Assembly: GCA_038277395.1 (NCBI GenBank)
Contig: CM076190.1
Coordinates: 127,688,197-127,752,196 of the forward strand
DNA length: 64,000 nt
Origin: Dryocosmus kuriphilus
Lineage: Eukaryota > Arthropoda > Insecta > Hymenoptera > Cynipidae
Reading direction: 5' to 3'
The notes under the pieces: model-generated
Databases searched by the model: none
The model's input: only the letters and a program-made list of their open reading frames with translations
What the model was told of the DNA's origin: nothing
Program-made: the position numbers and the translations under genes
Shown here: piece after piece, positions 1-10,337 of the stretch
Layout: each line of letters opens with the position of its first letter
How positions within the stretch are numbered: the first letter of the stretch is position 1

Positions 1-105
1 AAAAAATTTAATTTAATAAGCGAAGAATATGAATCTAGATGAAATAAGTATGCATTATTGTATGGAAAGTGTAATTACAAAGCATACATCTCGTACAGTA
101 AATTA

Positions 106-1364
106 CAGTCTGTTCCACAAGAAAGAATACGCGTTTTCTCGAAAAGTTTTAAAGAAAACTTTATTTTTCTTTTTTGGCATGAAAAAACGCTTTAAAAATT
201 AGGGAGGACTTACCTTAATAAATGGTCCAATCGCCATTATTCTCGATAATGGCCTGGGATCTTCTGGGCATGCTCTCGACTAATTTTTCAGCATATTCTA
301 AAGATAGAGAGCGCCACACCTCTCTAATTCGTCGAGAGAGCTGCTTGAAGGTGAATACACGCCTTTCTGCAAGTTTTCTCTTAACGACACTCCACACATT
401 TTCAATCGGATTGGCATCAGGAGTTTGTGAAGGCCAGGCCAAGGTGACGATGCCATTTTCAGCTTTCCTGTTCTTGCAGATGCGACTGCAATGTTTGGGA
501 TCGTTGTCCTCTTGAAGGATCCAAACCTCATTACTGGCTCCAAACATCTTTTCTGCAGACCTCAGAAGACCATGCTTGTAGATTTTGACCACTTTTTCCG
601 CGTTCAGGTTCTCAGTGAACAGCTCTAAACAGCCAAAACCGCGCTGTGAGAAGCATCCCCAAACATGGATCTTTACTGGGTGTTTAATAGTTCGCTGGAG
701 GAACCGCTCACCTTTGCCTGACCAGGCACGTTTTATTGGAACCCATGCCCAAAAGGATGCTTCGTCGGAAAAAATCACATTTAACCAATCGCGATCATTA
801 TTTTCCATAGCCCATGACAGCCGTTTTTGCACGTGCACTTCTGAGAGCAGGGGTTTCTGCCTCGTGCTACGGTACTGCATGTTTGCCTCAGGTAATCTGC
901 ATCTTATGGTGTTTATACTAACGTCTAATCCCTTCTTCGCTAGCTTAGCCTTGGTTTCGCGCAGCCGTAGAGTGGGGTTGCGCTTGAATAGTGCAATGAT
1001 CCCCTTATCCTCCTTGCTGGACGTTGCTCGCGTTTCTCCTTTTCCTGGAAGATCGTCAACAGCTTTTGTGTCCCTATACCGCTCCACCCACTTTCGCACG
1101 AAGTACTTAGACTTTTTAAGCACTTTAGCAGCAGCTGAGTATGAAAGTTTTGGTCCGTGTGCATTGCTGCACAAAAATACAGCTTCGAACCGTTTAGCGT
1201 ATACTGCACTCATTGCGCAAACTTGTTCACTATCCGACACTTCGAATGAGACTGAACCAAATCGGCAGTTCCGCTCTTGCTCTTGAAACGTACAGTCAGG
1301 CCAAAAAAGAAACGAACAAAAATCTTTAAAACTTTTCGAGAAAACGCGTATTCTTTCAGACTGT
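106..1364 (-). mobile_element. Tc1-like DNA transposon, about 1.26 kb
   Basis: Terminal inverted repeats (left 106-154, right 1323-1364) flank one transposase gene read on the minus strand. The ends start CAGTCTG and lie beside TA dinucleotides (104-105 and 1365-1366), as expected for Tc1/mariner target duplications. The right repeat lacks nine bases (TTCCACAAG) found after CAGTCTG in the left repeat. A third copy of this terminus, with the nine bases, lies at 22018-22100. The right end sits four bases from the next element (1371). Confidence 0.9.
215..1213 (-). CDS. Tc1-family transposase, uninterrupted frame
   Basis: Cut-and-paste transposase acting in the nucleus on its own inverted repeats. 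I start it at the ATG at 1213-1211, giving about 332 residues; the open frame reaches 1240, but its first codon there is GTG. The N-terminal third is a helix-turn-helix region (motif KYFVRKWVERY). The catalytic triad is visible: SDEASFW, then EDNDPKH, then PDANPIENVW, with 34 residues between the second Asp and the Glu (DD34E). The protein ends GDWTIY, typical of Tc1 proteins. There is no stop or frameshift, and length is normal for the family (about 340). The gene may still be functional, although the right repeat is damaged. Confidence 0.92.
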   Translation of the reverse strand: MSAVYAKRFEAVFLCSNAHGPKLSYSAAAKVLKKSKYFVRKWVERYRDTKAVDDLPGKGETRATSSKEDKGIIALFKRNPTLRLRETKAKLAKKGLDVSINTIRCRLPEANMQYRSTRQKPLLSEVHVQKRLSWAMENNDRDWLNVIFSDEASFWAWVPIKRAWSGKGERFLQRTIKHPVKIHVWGCFSQRGFGCLELFTENLNAEKVVKIYKHGLLRSAEKMFGASNEVWILQEDNDPKHCSRICKNRKAENGIVTLAWPSQTPDANPIENVWSVVKRKLAERRVFTFKQLSRRIREVWRSLSLEYAEKLVESMPRRSQAIIENNGDWTIY

Positions 1365-1734
1365 TATATAGGGGAGGGTAGTGCAAGATGAGTCAGCCGA
1401 TAAGATGGGCCACCTGCGATATATTTTGACTGATAACGTGTTATGTCGAGAAGTCGATTGCCTTTTTTGAGATACACCTCGACAGTATAAAAACAGTCAT
1501 ATGCTCAATTTTTTTATGGGCACTACATGTATAGCCAGCGTTCACGTCGCTTACACCCTACTAAAGGTTTTTTGTATTTTCTTTTATGCCTCCAAGGCGA
1601 GCAGTTGAGTACAGACAAAAACCAATATATCTATCTTCAGGTACGTCTTTAGAGATTGAAAAATGCGTCTTTAAACTTTGTTTTACGCTAAACCTACCCA
1701 TTTATCTTTACAAAACCGCGAAAAATAGCTTATT

Positions 1735-2600
1735 GAATCAGTCGCACAGTGGGCGATTTTGGATTCAGTTAGACAGAAATTCAGTGACAGTACAATTTTC
1801 AACCGAATTAATTCATTATGGACTTAAAATACTCACAAGTAACGATACTTATGAGATTTCCTGCCAAAACTTGGTTTTGATCAGCCAAGGCTTCGGGAAA
1901 CGTCAAGGAACGTCGAAAATCGTCGGAGCTTATCGTCAGTCCATTGCTCCAAGTTAATTTTTAAAATAACTTTTTAAATTTGTTTAAACCATTTTGTTTA
2001 AATAATCAAGCATCATAAAAAAGGGCGGATACTGATTTTTTTCAACATAATTGTGTATTCAGTGGTCAATTCGAAGTTGATTCGAATAGTTTTGTGCTGA
2101 GATATGATGCACCAATTTTACTTACCGTTGTGCAACAGTTTATGTCATTTTACACTAACAAAATGAGCTCTAACAAAAAATGTAAATAAGGTTTTTAACA
2201 TTATTTTTCCCGTCGAATCGATTGCTCGAATTTATTTTTCGAAAAAAAATTTTTTTTTTTCTCATTTGTTTAAAAAATATTATTATTTTTTTAATCGAAC
2301 AGAACAAAGGAAAAAATGCGGGTATATTTCTTTCAAACCTACTTTTGAATCCAATAGTTAATTTAGGGCTATCTACAACCTACTGCCAGTAGATACTTCA
2401 AGGTGACGATAACCTCCGACGATTATCGACGTTCCCTGACGTTTCCCGACGCTTTGGCTGATTAGAACCGAGTTTTGGCAGGAAATCTCATGAGCACCAT
2501 TATTTATGCGTATTTTAAGACCAGAATGAATTAATTCGGTTAAAAATTGTACTGGCACTGAATTTCTGTCGACTGAATCCAAAATCGTCCACTGTGCGTC
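1735..2600. repeat. Internal inverted repeat, arms 1735-1945 and 2395-2600
   Basis: Two arms of about 205 bp are reverse complements with scattered mismatches; both read-throughs contain the peptide-like string EISCQN and LISQ, which only shows that they are copies. The 450-bp loop is AT-rich. The arms could form a long hairpin within the 1371-2880 element. The open frames across them (1586-1957 and 2373-2714) mirror the repeat and are not taken as genes. Confidence 0.75.
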
Positions 2601-2669
2601 GTCAAAATTGACCTGGCAATGCAATATTTGTCGTAAAATTTGAAAATTTGAAAAAAGTATGCGAGTGTT

Positions 2670-2691
2670 GGGGGGGGGGGGGGGGGGGGGG
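2670..2691. repeat. G22 homopolymer
   Basis: An uninterrupted run of 22 G on the plus strand inside the 1371-2880 element. It is one of five long G/C homopolymers in this AT-rich window. Confidence 0.95.
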
Positions 2692-3159
2692 TCCGAAAAA
2701 GACGTGTTGTTCACGCGCTTGAAAAGCGTATTTTCTTCGTACTGTCAGCTTTGAAAAGGACACATTTTAATAGCGTTTTCCAACAGGAACAAGAATCCGT
2801 TGTCAGATTTTGATTAGCATCCGTCTGAGCGGAGATAGAGCTTATTTTTCTTTAGTGGCCTATCTTACCCGATCCTTCCCTATATAATTTAAACATATTT
2901 CTCACGAATTGTTAAAAAGTCGTTTCTCATATGTTATGGATAGTCTTTCCTTACGAAAGCTGAATGCTAGCCAAGAAATTGGGGCTCTAATTAGATTAGA
3001 TTTGGAAAAAATTGATGTTTACGCACCATATTCTATGGAACATTTCAACATCATGTTCTAGATGTGCCACTTGTTAATATACTTTTTCAAGACCGAGCAC
3101 ATTCCAAAGTACCATTGTTCAATAACACAGCCCCACAAAAAAAAAATTTTCTGTGCACG

Positions 3160-3640
3160 TGACCAGACCACCATATATATATGTTTTTGGGGTCGCTGAG
3201 TCCGAATCCGGGGTTCGTTTTTCTCCAGCAGGTCAGGGTCAAGGTAATTTCAAGGTCAAATCAATATTATTCCACGAATGTGGGCCAAGATGCCGTTTTT
3301 GTATGTTTTTAGGGTCCCTGAGTCCGAATTTGAGGTCTGTTTGTCTTCATCAGGTCAGGGTCAAGGTCATTTCAAGGTTCAATCGAGAAAAAAACCTGTG
3401 AACAGACACAATTACTACATCTGTACGTTTTTGCGGTCGCTGAGTCCGAATCCGGGGTCCGTTTTTTTTCCATCAGGTCAAGGTCATTTCACGGTCCAAT
3501 GACGATTATTTCACGAACGTGGGCCAAGATGCCGTTTTGTATCTTTTGGATGTCCCTGGGTGCGAATCCGAAGTCTGTTGGTCTTCATCAGATCTGGATC
3601 AAGGTCATCTCAAGGTCGAATCGAGGAAAAAACTTGAAAG
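3160..3640 (+). repeat. Subterminal tandem repeat, about 4 units of 120 bp
   Basis: Four related units begin near 3182, 3304, 3425 and 3540. Each has CTGAGTCCGAATCC or a close variant, then CATCAGGTCAGGGTCAAGG, then CAAGGTC. Alternate units resemble each other more, so the array looks like two 240-bp dimers. The inverted counterpart is 6560-6905. Confidence 0.8.
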
Positions 3641-4034
3641 CCAATAACATTGAATACGTCGTATGATACAGATGTAAAATAAAATTGGATATATTGGTTT
3701 TCTTTTCTATGCTTCAAGACTTCTGTTTTAACGTGATACGGAGGACAGACGTTTAATTTATCCTCAGTTTTATAGAATATCATTTTTATATTCTGACTGA
3801 CCGAATATCTCTGCGCTGAAGGATGTAATGTAGCAACATTGGTGAGCCCAATTACAGTTTCTAAACTAACACTACATCTGCGTGGTGATACTTGAATTCT
3901 TCAAATCCTGCTACTGCGAGGGATACTGGGACGATGACAACTGCTTCGAAAGGAGATGTGTAGAATGAATCGCTTTCCAGTCCCATGTGGTATCGAAGCC
4001 AGCGTGGCGCGCTGCCTTGCAGGGGGACGTTAGG

Positions 4035-4466
4035 ACAAACGTCTACGGGCACCCGTTCTGCTAGCTTTTTGATTCCCCGCATGCGCAATGAATACGTTCA
4101 CTTGCTTCTTCCAGCCTTCCAGCGCGATTGGAAAGGGAGTTGGAAAGGGAGTTGGAAATGCGGTTGGAAAGGGAGTTGGAAATGAGGGTGGAAATGGGTT
4201 GTATAATATTGATAAAAAAATTTAATTCAGTTATGAAATGAAGAAAGTATTAGTAAAAACGCATATGTTTTAAGAAATATCAGAATAAAACTTATATAAA
4301 ATATTATATGCTAGAAGAAGCAACTCCCTTTCCAACCCCATTTCCAACTCTCTTTCCAACTCCCTTTCCAACCGCGCTGGAAGACTGGAAGAAGCAAGTC
4401 AACGTATTCATTGCGCATGCGGGGAATCAAAAAGCGCTGGCAGAACGGGTGCCCGTAGACGTTTGT
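4035..4466. mobile_element. Nested palindromic MITE with a 12-bp minisatellite
   Basis: Arms 4035-4193 and 4321-4466 are near-perfect inverted copies, sharing ACAAACGTCTACGGGCACCC and the stretch around CCCCGCATGCGCAATGAATA. The inner part of each arm carries repeats of GGAAAGGGAGTT (left) or AACTCCCTTTCC (right). The loop of about 125 bp is AT-rich. It lies 180 bp upstream of the transposase start, so it may have separated the gene from its promoter. Confidence 0.8.
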
Positions 4467-4645
4467 GGCGTTAGGGTGTGAGAATGAAGCCGTAGTGTGT
4501 CTGACGACGAGTTGACATTGTCCTCGTCAAAGTCAGAAAGCTCTCATACTTAGACCTGAGGAGGTATGAGAGTTATCACCCTCAGGACGGTGGACTCACT
4601 TGCGATCGGACCAGGATCCCTAACGCGTGGGTACTTAAATCTACT

Positions 4646-6521
4646 ATGGGACCTAAAGAAAACAAACATAACACAACTTCAAATACTTCAAATAAACAGA
4701 CTTCAGTGTCTTCATTAAAAACAAATGTAGCAAGTTCTTCATCTGAACACTACTGTAACAAAAATGTTGATGCATTTTGTTACGTATGTGCTAAGTATCA
4801 CCTATCAGCTGACCGAAGACAAATATCCGATAAAATTAAAAATATTTACAAAAACTGTTTTGGATTGGATATTTATAACCAAGATAAAAAATGGATACCA
4901 CACAAGATATGTAGTGCTTGTTACATGATGATGACCAGATATGATTCCGAAAAAAAAACCTGAAAAATTAAAGTTTGTAAAACCTGCATATTGGAAAGAG
5001 CCATCATGCGCAGCAAACTGTTATATATGTTTGACAAAAGTGACAGGAATTAATAAAAAAAATATTCAGAGTATCAAATATCCAGAAGTTTCAACGTTAG
5101 TAAGACCAGTAGAGGAAAATATTGATATTGACGATGAAAGCGACAGTTCAATAGATTCGATGGAAAGTATGTCAACCAATGATGCATGCGATATTAGTGA
5201 CGCTGAAGAAGATGAATATAAAGATGGAGATGAATATACTTCAGATGATGGAAATATGAGTACAAGTAGTGAATACTATGCTACTAATGGTCAAGACAAA
5301 ACTCCAAAAATCATAGATCAAAAAGAATTGAATGATCTTGTAAGGGACCTGGATTTACTTAAAGATAAAGCGGAATATCTAGCTTCATACATGAAAGGCA
5401 ACAACTGGCTCTCAAAAGGCACAAGAATATCATATTACCGAAACTGGGAGGAAAACTTTAGAAAATTTTTTACGATGATAGGGGAACCTTCATTAGTGTA
5501 TTGCAATAATGTGGAAGGGTTAGTGAATGAGTTCCAGATAGGAATCTATGAGGACAATGAATGGAGACTATTTATAGACTCCTCCACTACAAGTCTGAAG
5601 GCAGTATTACTTCATAACACTAATGTTTTTGCTTCAATTCCCATAGCTCATTGAACCGTACTAAAAGAACAATATAGTACGATGAAATCCATTTTAGAGA
5701 CAACAAAATATTCTGAGCATAACTGGCTTATTTGCGGAGATCTTAAGATTTTAACTATACTGTTAGGATAACCATCTGGAAATACGAAATATCCTTGTTT
5801 TTTGTGTTTATGGGACAGCAGAGATCGCAAGAAGCACTATATAACGAAGATATGGCCAAACAGAACCTCTTTCGAGGCTGGTTCTGCTAATATTGTACGC
5901 GAAAGACTGGTTGATCGCAGTAAGGTATTGCTTCCACCCCTCCACATCAAACTCGGCTTGATGAAGCAATATGTAAAAGCCTTAAATAAAGAAGGAGAGT
6001 GCTTTAAATATTTGAAGAAAAAATTCCCTAAACTCAGTGATGCAAAAATTAATGAAGGTATCTTTGATGGGCTACAAATACGTGAATTGTTAAAAGATAA
6101 TGAGTTCGTTCTTGTAATGACTGACAAAGAAAGAGCAACATGGGTCAGTTTTAAAGAAGTTGTACAAAATTTTCTTGGGAATAATAAAAGCGTAGCGTAC
6201 AAGAAAATAGTGGATCGAATGTTGGAAAACTATAAGGAACTAGGATGTTTGATGAATTCAAAATTACATTATTTGCATTCACATATAGATTACTTTCCAC
6301 AGAATCCAGGGGATTTCAGTGAGGAGCAGGGAGAGAGGTTCCACCAAGATATCAGGAAAATGGAAAAAAGATATCAAGGACGGTGCGATGTGAACATGAT
6401 GGCTGATTACTGCTGGTCATTGAAGAGAGAAAGTAATAAAAAAAAAGGAGTCAAGCGTAAAAGAGAGTCACTTGTACGATCATTTAAAAAGAAAAGAGTA
6501 AGATACCATACAAAACAATAG
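4646..6521 (+). pseudogene. Transposase-like protein, broken by a frameshift and two stops
   Basis: Three pieces form one protein of about 625 codons. Piece 1 (4646-4963) has a cysteine pair domain (FCYVCAKYHLS and KICSACYMMM), a likely zinc finger. Piece 2 (4941-5654) adds another pair (NCYICLTK) and an acidic linker near 5120-5300, then the core (NWLSKGTRISYY, WRLFIDSS). Piece 3 (5802-6521) holds PPLHIKLGLMKQYV, GERFHQDI and a basic tail. The frame changes at an A9 run (4950-4958), one A too many. Stops are TGA at 5652-5654 and TAA at 5769-5771, both in the frame shared by pieces 2 and 3. Loss of function looks certain unless the A9 is a sequencing error and both stops are read through. Confidence 0.8.
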
Positions 6522-6559
6522 ATAAATGAAGGTTCTCGATATTTTCTAAATCGATGATA

Positions 6560-6909
6560 CGTATAGTTATAATGTCTGTCTCTGTTTACTCAGCGACCAT
6601 AAAAACGTATACATGTGGTAGTTGTGTCTGTTCACAGGGGTTTTCCTCGATTTATCCTTGAAATGACCTTGACCCTGACCTGATAGAGACAAACAGATCT
6701 CGAATTCGGATTCAGGGACCTCAAAAACATACAAAAACGGCATCTTGGTCCACATTCGTGGAATAATCTTGATTTGACCTTGAAATGATCTTGACCCTGA
6801 CCTGATGGAGAAAAACGGACTCCGGATTCGGACTCAGCGACCCCAAAAACATATATATATGGTGGTCTGGTCACGTGCACAGAAAATTTTTTTTTTTGTG
6901 GGGCTGTGT
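6560..6909 (-). repeat. Right terminal inverted repeat of the 3125-6909 element
   Basis: Reverse complement of the left terminus, with the same ACACAGCCCC end, ACGTGACCAGACCACCATAT and CTGAGTCCGAATCCGG. It carries about three 120-bp units against four on the left. Open frames seen here on the minus strand only translate the repeat. Confidence 0.85.
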
Positions 6910-7029
6910 AATTCATATTTATTGAAGGACAATTATCAATAAGTACTAAGTTTATTTTGTATTGTTGTACGAAATGATTTAAAATTCATAGACTGGAGTA
7001 GTAGTTCATTTTTACAGAGGGAAAGGAGA

Positions 7030-7310
7030 GGGGGCTGGCGACATATGCGGCTGTAACTGTTAATAACAATAAGTTTGCCAAATCTGCAGTCTTATACAAA
7101 ATTGTACAAAAGTTATAGAATAAAATGGCATGGTTCCTTTTTCAGTTCGGCGTATGAGGGGGCTGGCGACATAATTGGCTGTACTTGTTAATAACAATAA
7201 GTTGGCCGAATTTGCAGTCTTGAAACAGATTGTGCAAAAGTCATAGAATAAAATGGCATGGTTCATTATTCATTTCGACTTATGAGGTGCCTGGCGACAT
7301 ATGTCGCCAG
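7030..7310 (+). repeat. Tandem repeat, 2.2 copies of about 128 bp, ending in a 20-bp palindrome
   Basis: Units start near 7030, 7158 and 7286 with GGGGGCTGGCGACATA or a variant. Both full units carry AACAATAAGTTNGCCNAAT and GTCATAGAATAAAATGGCATG or a close variant. The third start is truncated into a perfect palindrome, CTGGCGACATATGTCGCCAG (7291-7310). No gene is associated. Confidence 0.85.
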
Positions 7311-8120
7311 CCCCCGGTTTCATTTGTTAACAACTTTTGAGCGTGACTTGTAAAAAATTCAATTATGCTTGTACAAAAATGTACAAAATCAGAAAAAAAT
7401 GTCTACGTATTTGTTTTTGTAATTCATGTTATGGAGGGGTTGGGGTCATGCACATCGCTTCGGCATGTATATAATATGTACATTTTGGTGCTTCATGATA
7501 GATATGTGAGGGGGACCTATATTTTTATCCATAGCAATGTAATATAATGTTTATGATTCTCAGAATTATAAATTACGTCACTTGGCGACAAGTGTATTAG
7601 TTTCAATAACAAATATATGTATTAAATTGTAAAACACATAATAAAACACTCAAGTGTGATAATTCCAAATGTTTCATAATTTTTCTTGTTCATATTTTAG
7701 ATTATAATTAGTTCCAACTTATTTATGCTTTCATACTTAATAACAAATATGTCAGTCAGCCTATTAAAGTTGATGCAATTTACATATAACTCGCGAATGT
7801 TTAAATAATCGTCCGCTTCGACTATAGAAAACCGAATAAAATTATATGATAGGATTCTACGTTGGAATAATAATTTTCAGTCATTTTTACTAGTTAAATA
7901 AAAAAAATACTTACAAATTTCAAAAAATAAAAATTTAGGAAGGTTAAAAATGCTATGGATCAGAGCAAGATCTCTTGGTATGAGGAAAATATTATAATAA
8001 TACAGAAAAAAAAGATCAGAAACACAGACTCTTTGAAATAATTTTACAAAATATACTTAATTATTTATTGCATAATTTACAAAAATTAATTTTCCAAGTT
8101 TCAGCATGTTAATAATTCTT
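7311..8120. other. AT-rich stretch, nothing recognised
   Basis: No coding pattern, RNA gene or clear repeat was seen here apart from short AT-rich runs. Confidence 0.5.
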
Positions 8121-8124
8121 ATTA

Positions 8125-8945
8125 TGATTTTTGACATGCTCATCTCGACGAGAAGGTACTAGGTTTATGTGAAAACTGCCCTTCCGGATTTCATGAAATC
8201 TCGACGTTTCAAGTAAATCCGAAAAAAAACAGGTTTTACGTTGATTCGTGTCTGTTGTGGTTGTTTTTGTCGTGTGAAGACCGGATAAGTTTCTAAATAC
8301 TAATCTGATTGAATTGCGTTTTTGCACACTTTTGTAGGATCTAAAAAGAAATAACGGTTCTGGTTTTATCCATCGAAAATTCTGTTCAAAAATCAAAAAT
8401 TCAACCCTCATCCCAAAGTATACGAGACAAGATAAAAATCTTAAAGAAAAAAGTTGCTCATCTCCAAAAAGTCTACAAAATTTCTCTCTATAATTTCTTC
8501 TAAGAGGCGTAGTTTTTGAATTATTCTAGAAAAATGTTGTTACATATAAAGGAATCCACTTTTCAGCAAAACTGTGCAACATACGAAGAAAATGTTAGGA
8601 AGAAGAATTGTTTATTTCAAAAAGATCTAAAAAATATCCGTTACACTTTTTTTGTGAAACATAGTTTTTGTGTTAATCGTGAAAATCGTTATTAAAGCTC
8701 AAGAATTCAATTTTCCGGTGAAATTGTGCGAGATCCGAAAAAAATGTTCAAGAGAAAAACTTATTCATTTAAAAAAGTTTTAAATATTTTCTTCAGACCA
8801 GTTTTTGATAAGACGCATAGTTTTTGCTTTAGCCGTGAAAAATGTTAATAAAAATAAAAAAAATTTATTTTCACCTAAACTGCAAAAAATATCATATTTG
8901 GGACAAATTTTATTCGGGTGCGAAGCGCGAGTTAAATATATTATA
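8125..8945 (+). repeat. Dispersed repeat family R, copy 1
   Basis: The head starts near CATCTCGACGAGAAGGTACT and includes GGATTTCATGAAATCTCGAC, GTTTTACGTTG and a degenerate GTTGTNGTTG run. The body has about three units of 150-160 bp that share an AAACTGTGCNANATACGAA-like segment and GATCTANAAA. The tail is GCGAAGCGCGAG at 8922-8933. Other copies are at 38330-39530 (inverted), 54490-54700 (head only, inverted) and twice within 59243-61375. Confidence 0.75.
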
Positions 8946-10282
8946 TTATATATTATAATTATACAATTCTTATATAATATATTATATTATATCTATATGG
9001 GGGGGGGGGGTCAATATCATTTCAAGTCTGCGAATCACTAAAAATCAAAAGAAAAACAAACTTTATTGTAAACAGCCGTTTCAAAGCGCGACCCATAATG
9101 CTTACTGTAGTTACTGGTAAAGAAAATGTTAAAAATGTTAAAAATTTGTATATTACTTTATTGATAATTGTACCAATATTACTTTTGATTTATCACCAAA
9201 GCTTTCTAATAATAAATTTCCTTTATATGAAAGAAATTGTCGTATATGCATATGTAATTAGGTAAAAATTCGCGAAGAAAATTACATAAAGTAGGCAGGA
9301 GAGGAGGGGAGGAGGTTCAAAGCTTACGGAATTAAATTCGGTGTCCATTTTGTACGACATCTTCTCTAACCAAAATTTTCGCTACAAAAATGAAAATTAT
9401 GTAACTTGCACATTATGGCACATGGTGGCAAATGGTATTTCGGAAGAATCAAAATTTTAATATTTGCGTAAACTTGTCGAGTAGGTTGTCAAGGTTCGGT
9501 GTAAATAAAAAATAATTTTAGGATCTCACAATGTGTAATAACTATCTGAAAACAGAAAACAGTTTAGAAAAAAAACATGAGATAACAGTGAAAGACCTTC
9601 AATTTTGTTGTGATTTATTACGTTGTTTTTTACTGACTGATATATGAAAACAAAGTGTCGTTATTCAACATTGAAATTAAGAATTATTTACAAATAAAAA
9701 ATATATAATTTTATTTTAAAATTCATAAAAAACGTTTGTGATTTAAAAGACTATTTATCTGCGATGATGTGTGTGATTTTATGACACATCTTCAAATTTT
9801 CTTAAAATACTTCTCACACTTGCTGCTCGTAGATTACTGTTTTCATCTATTGAAAATAAATAATTTTATTTTTAAAATAATGGAACACCGCGCGCGTCTA
9901 ACCCCATTAAGATCGTCTCATAAGTTAAATAATAAAGTTTTTTTATTAAGGTATAGGAATATGTTTTAATTAATGTCTTTTATGTTATTCCAATTTAATA
10001 CAATATTCTAATATGCATATTATGGCACATGGTGAATCGGGAAAATAAAAATTAGATGAAGCGAACCTTAGGGCAAATGGAAATTATGACAGATAGTTAT
10101 TCCGAAAAATAAAAATGAGGGCAAATAGTAATTCGAAACAATAAAAATGATGCAAAGTGATAACTGAGATAAATAAACATTAAATGGCAAATCATTTTTT
10201 GATCATATGAATTTAGGTGAAACAAACATCAGGGAAAGTAAAATTTTGGGGAATTCATGCATCCCTTCAGAAACAAAGAGTG

Positions 10283-10283
<1 letters not shown>
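8946..10283. other. AT-rich stretch with a G12 run and a degenerate minisatellite
   Basis: A G12 run lies at 8999-9010. From about 10024 to 10190 a degenerate repeat of about 32-47 bp recurs (GGCAAATAGTAATTCG type followed by AATAAAAATGA). A related phrase, TTATGGCACATGGTG, occurs at 9414 and 10020. No gene was seen. Confidence 0.55.

Positions 10284-10336
<53 letters not shown>
10284..10336. repeat. (TA)n microsatellite, about 26 units
   Basis: Uninterrupted TA dinucleotides over about 53 bp. Confidence 0.95.

Positions 10337-10337
<1 letters not shown>

Larger units (their letters stand above)
1371..2880. mobile_element. Non-autonomous foldback element with GGGGAGGGT-type ends
   Basis: The ends are inverted copies: left starts TA then GGGGAGGGTAGTGCAAGATG, and the right end read in reverse starts TA then GGGAAGGATCGGGTAAGATA, both continuing to a shared GGCCAC. 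Flanking TA (1369-1370, 2881-2882) suggests a TA target duplication. No transposase is present. The element at 58988-62160 has the same terminal type, so this is a family. The inner arms are described separately. Confidence 0.65.
3125..6909 (+). mobile_element. DNA transposon of unrecognised superfamily, 3.8 kb
   Basis: The outer ends are inverted copies starting ACACAGCCCCACAAAA and continuing for about 350 bp on the right and longer on the left. Each terminus is built from units of about 120 bp containing CTGAGTCCGAATCCGG and TCAAGGTCA. Between them lies one gene (4646-6521, plus strand) and a nested palindromic element (4035-4466). I recognise the protein as a type common in arthropod genome annotation but cannot name its superfamily. 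A related protein fragment is at 37997-38322. Confidence 0.8.

Noticed and set aside
585..1286. Plus-strand 233-residue open frame
   Set aside because: It is the antisense shadow of the Tc1 transposase, whose frame carries all catalytic motifs.
1586..2714. Open frames at 1586-1957 (plus) and 2373-2714 (minus) with similar proteins
   Set aside because: They translate the two arms of an inverted repeat; similarity comes from the repeat, and neither has a start context, splice site or family motif.
3153..3502. Open frames with repeated SESGVRFSP or PESEFEVCLS phrases, also at 6567-6916
   Set aside because: They are translations of the 120-bp tandem units in the transposon termini, seen in both ends and several frames.
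3861..4088. 75-residue minus-strand frame with LESDSFYTSPFEAVVIVPVS
   Set aside because: It overlaps the nested palindrome arm and has no counterpart or domain; left unannotated.
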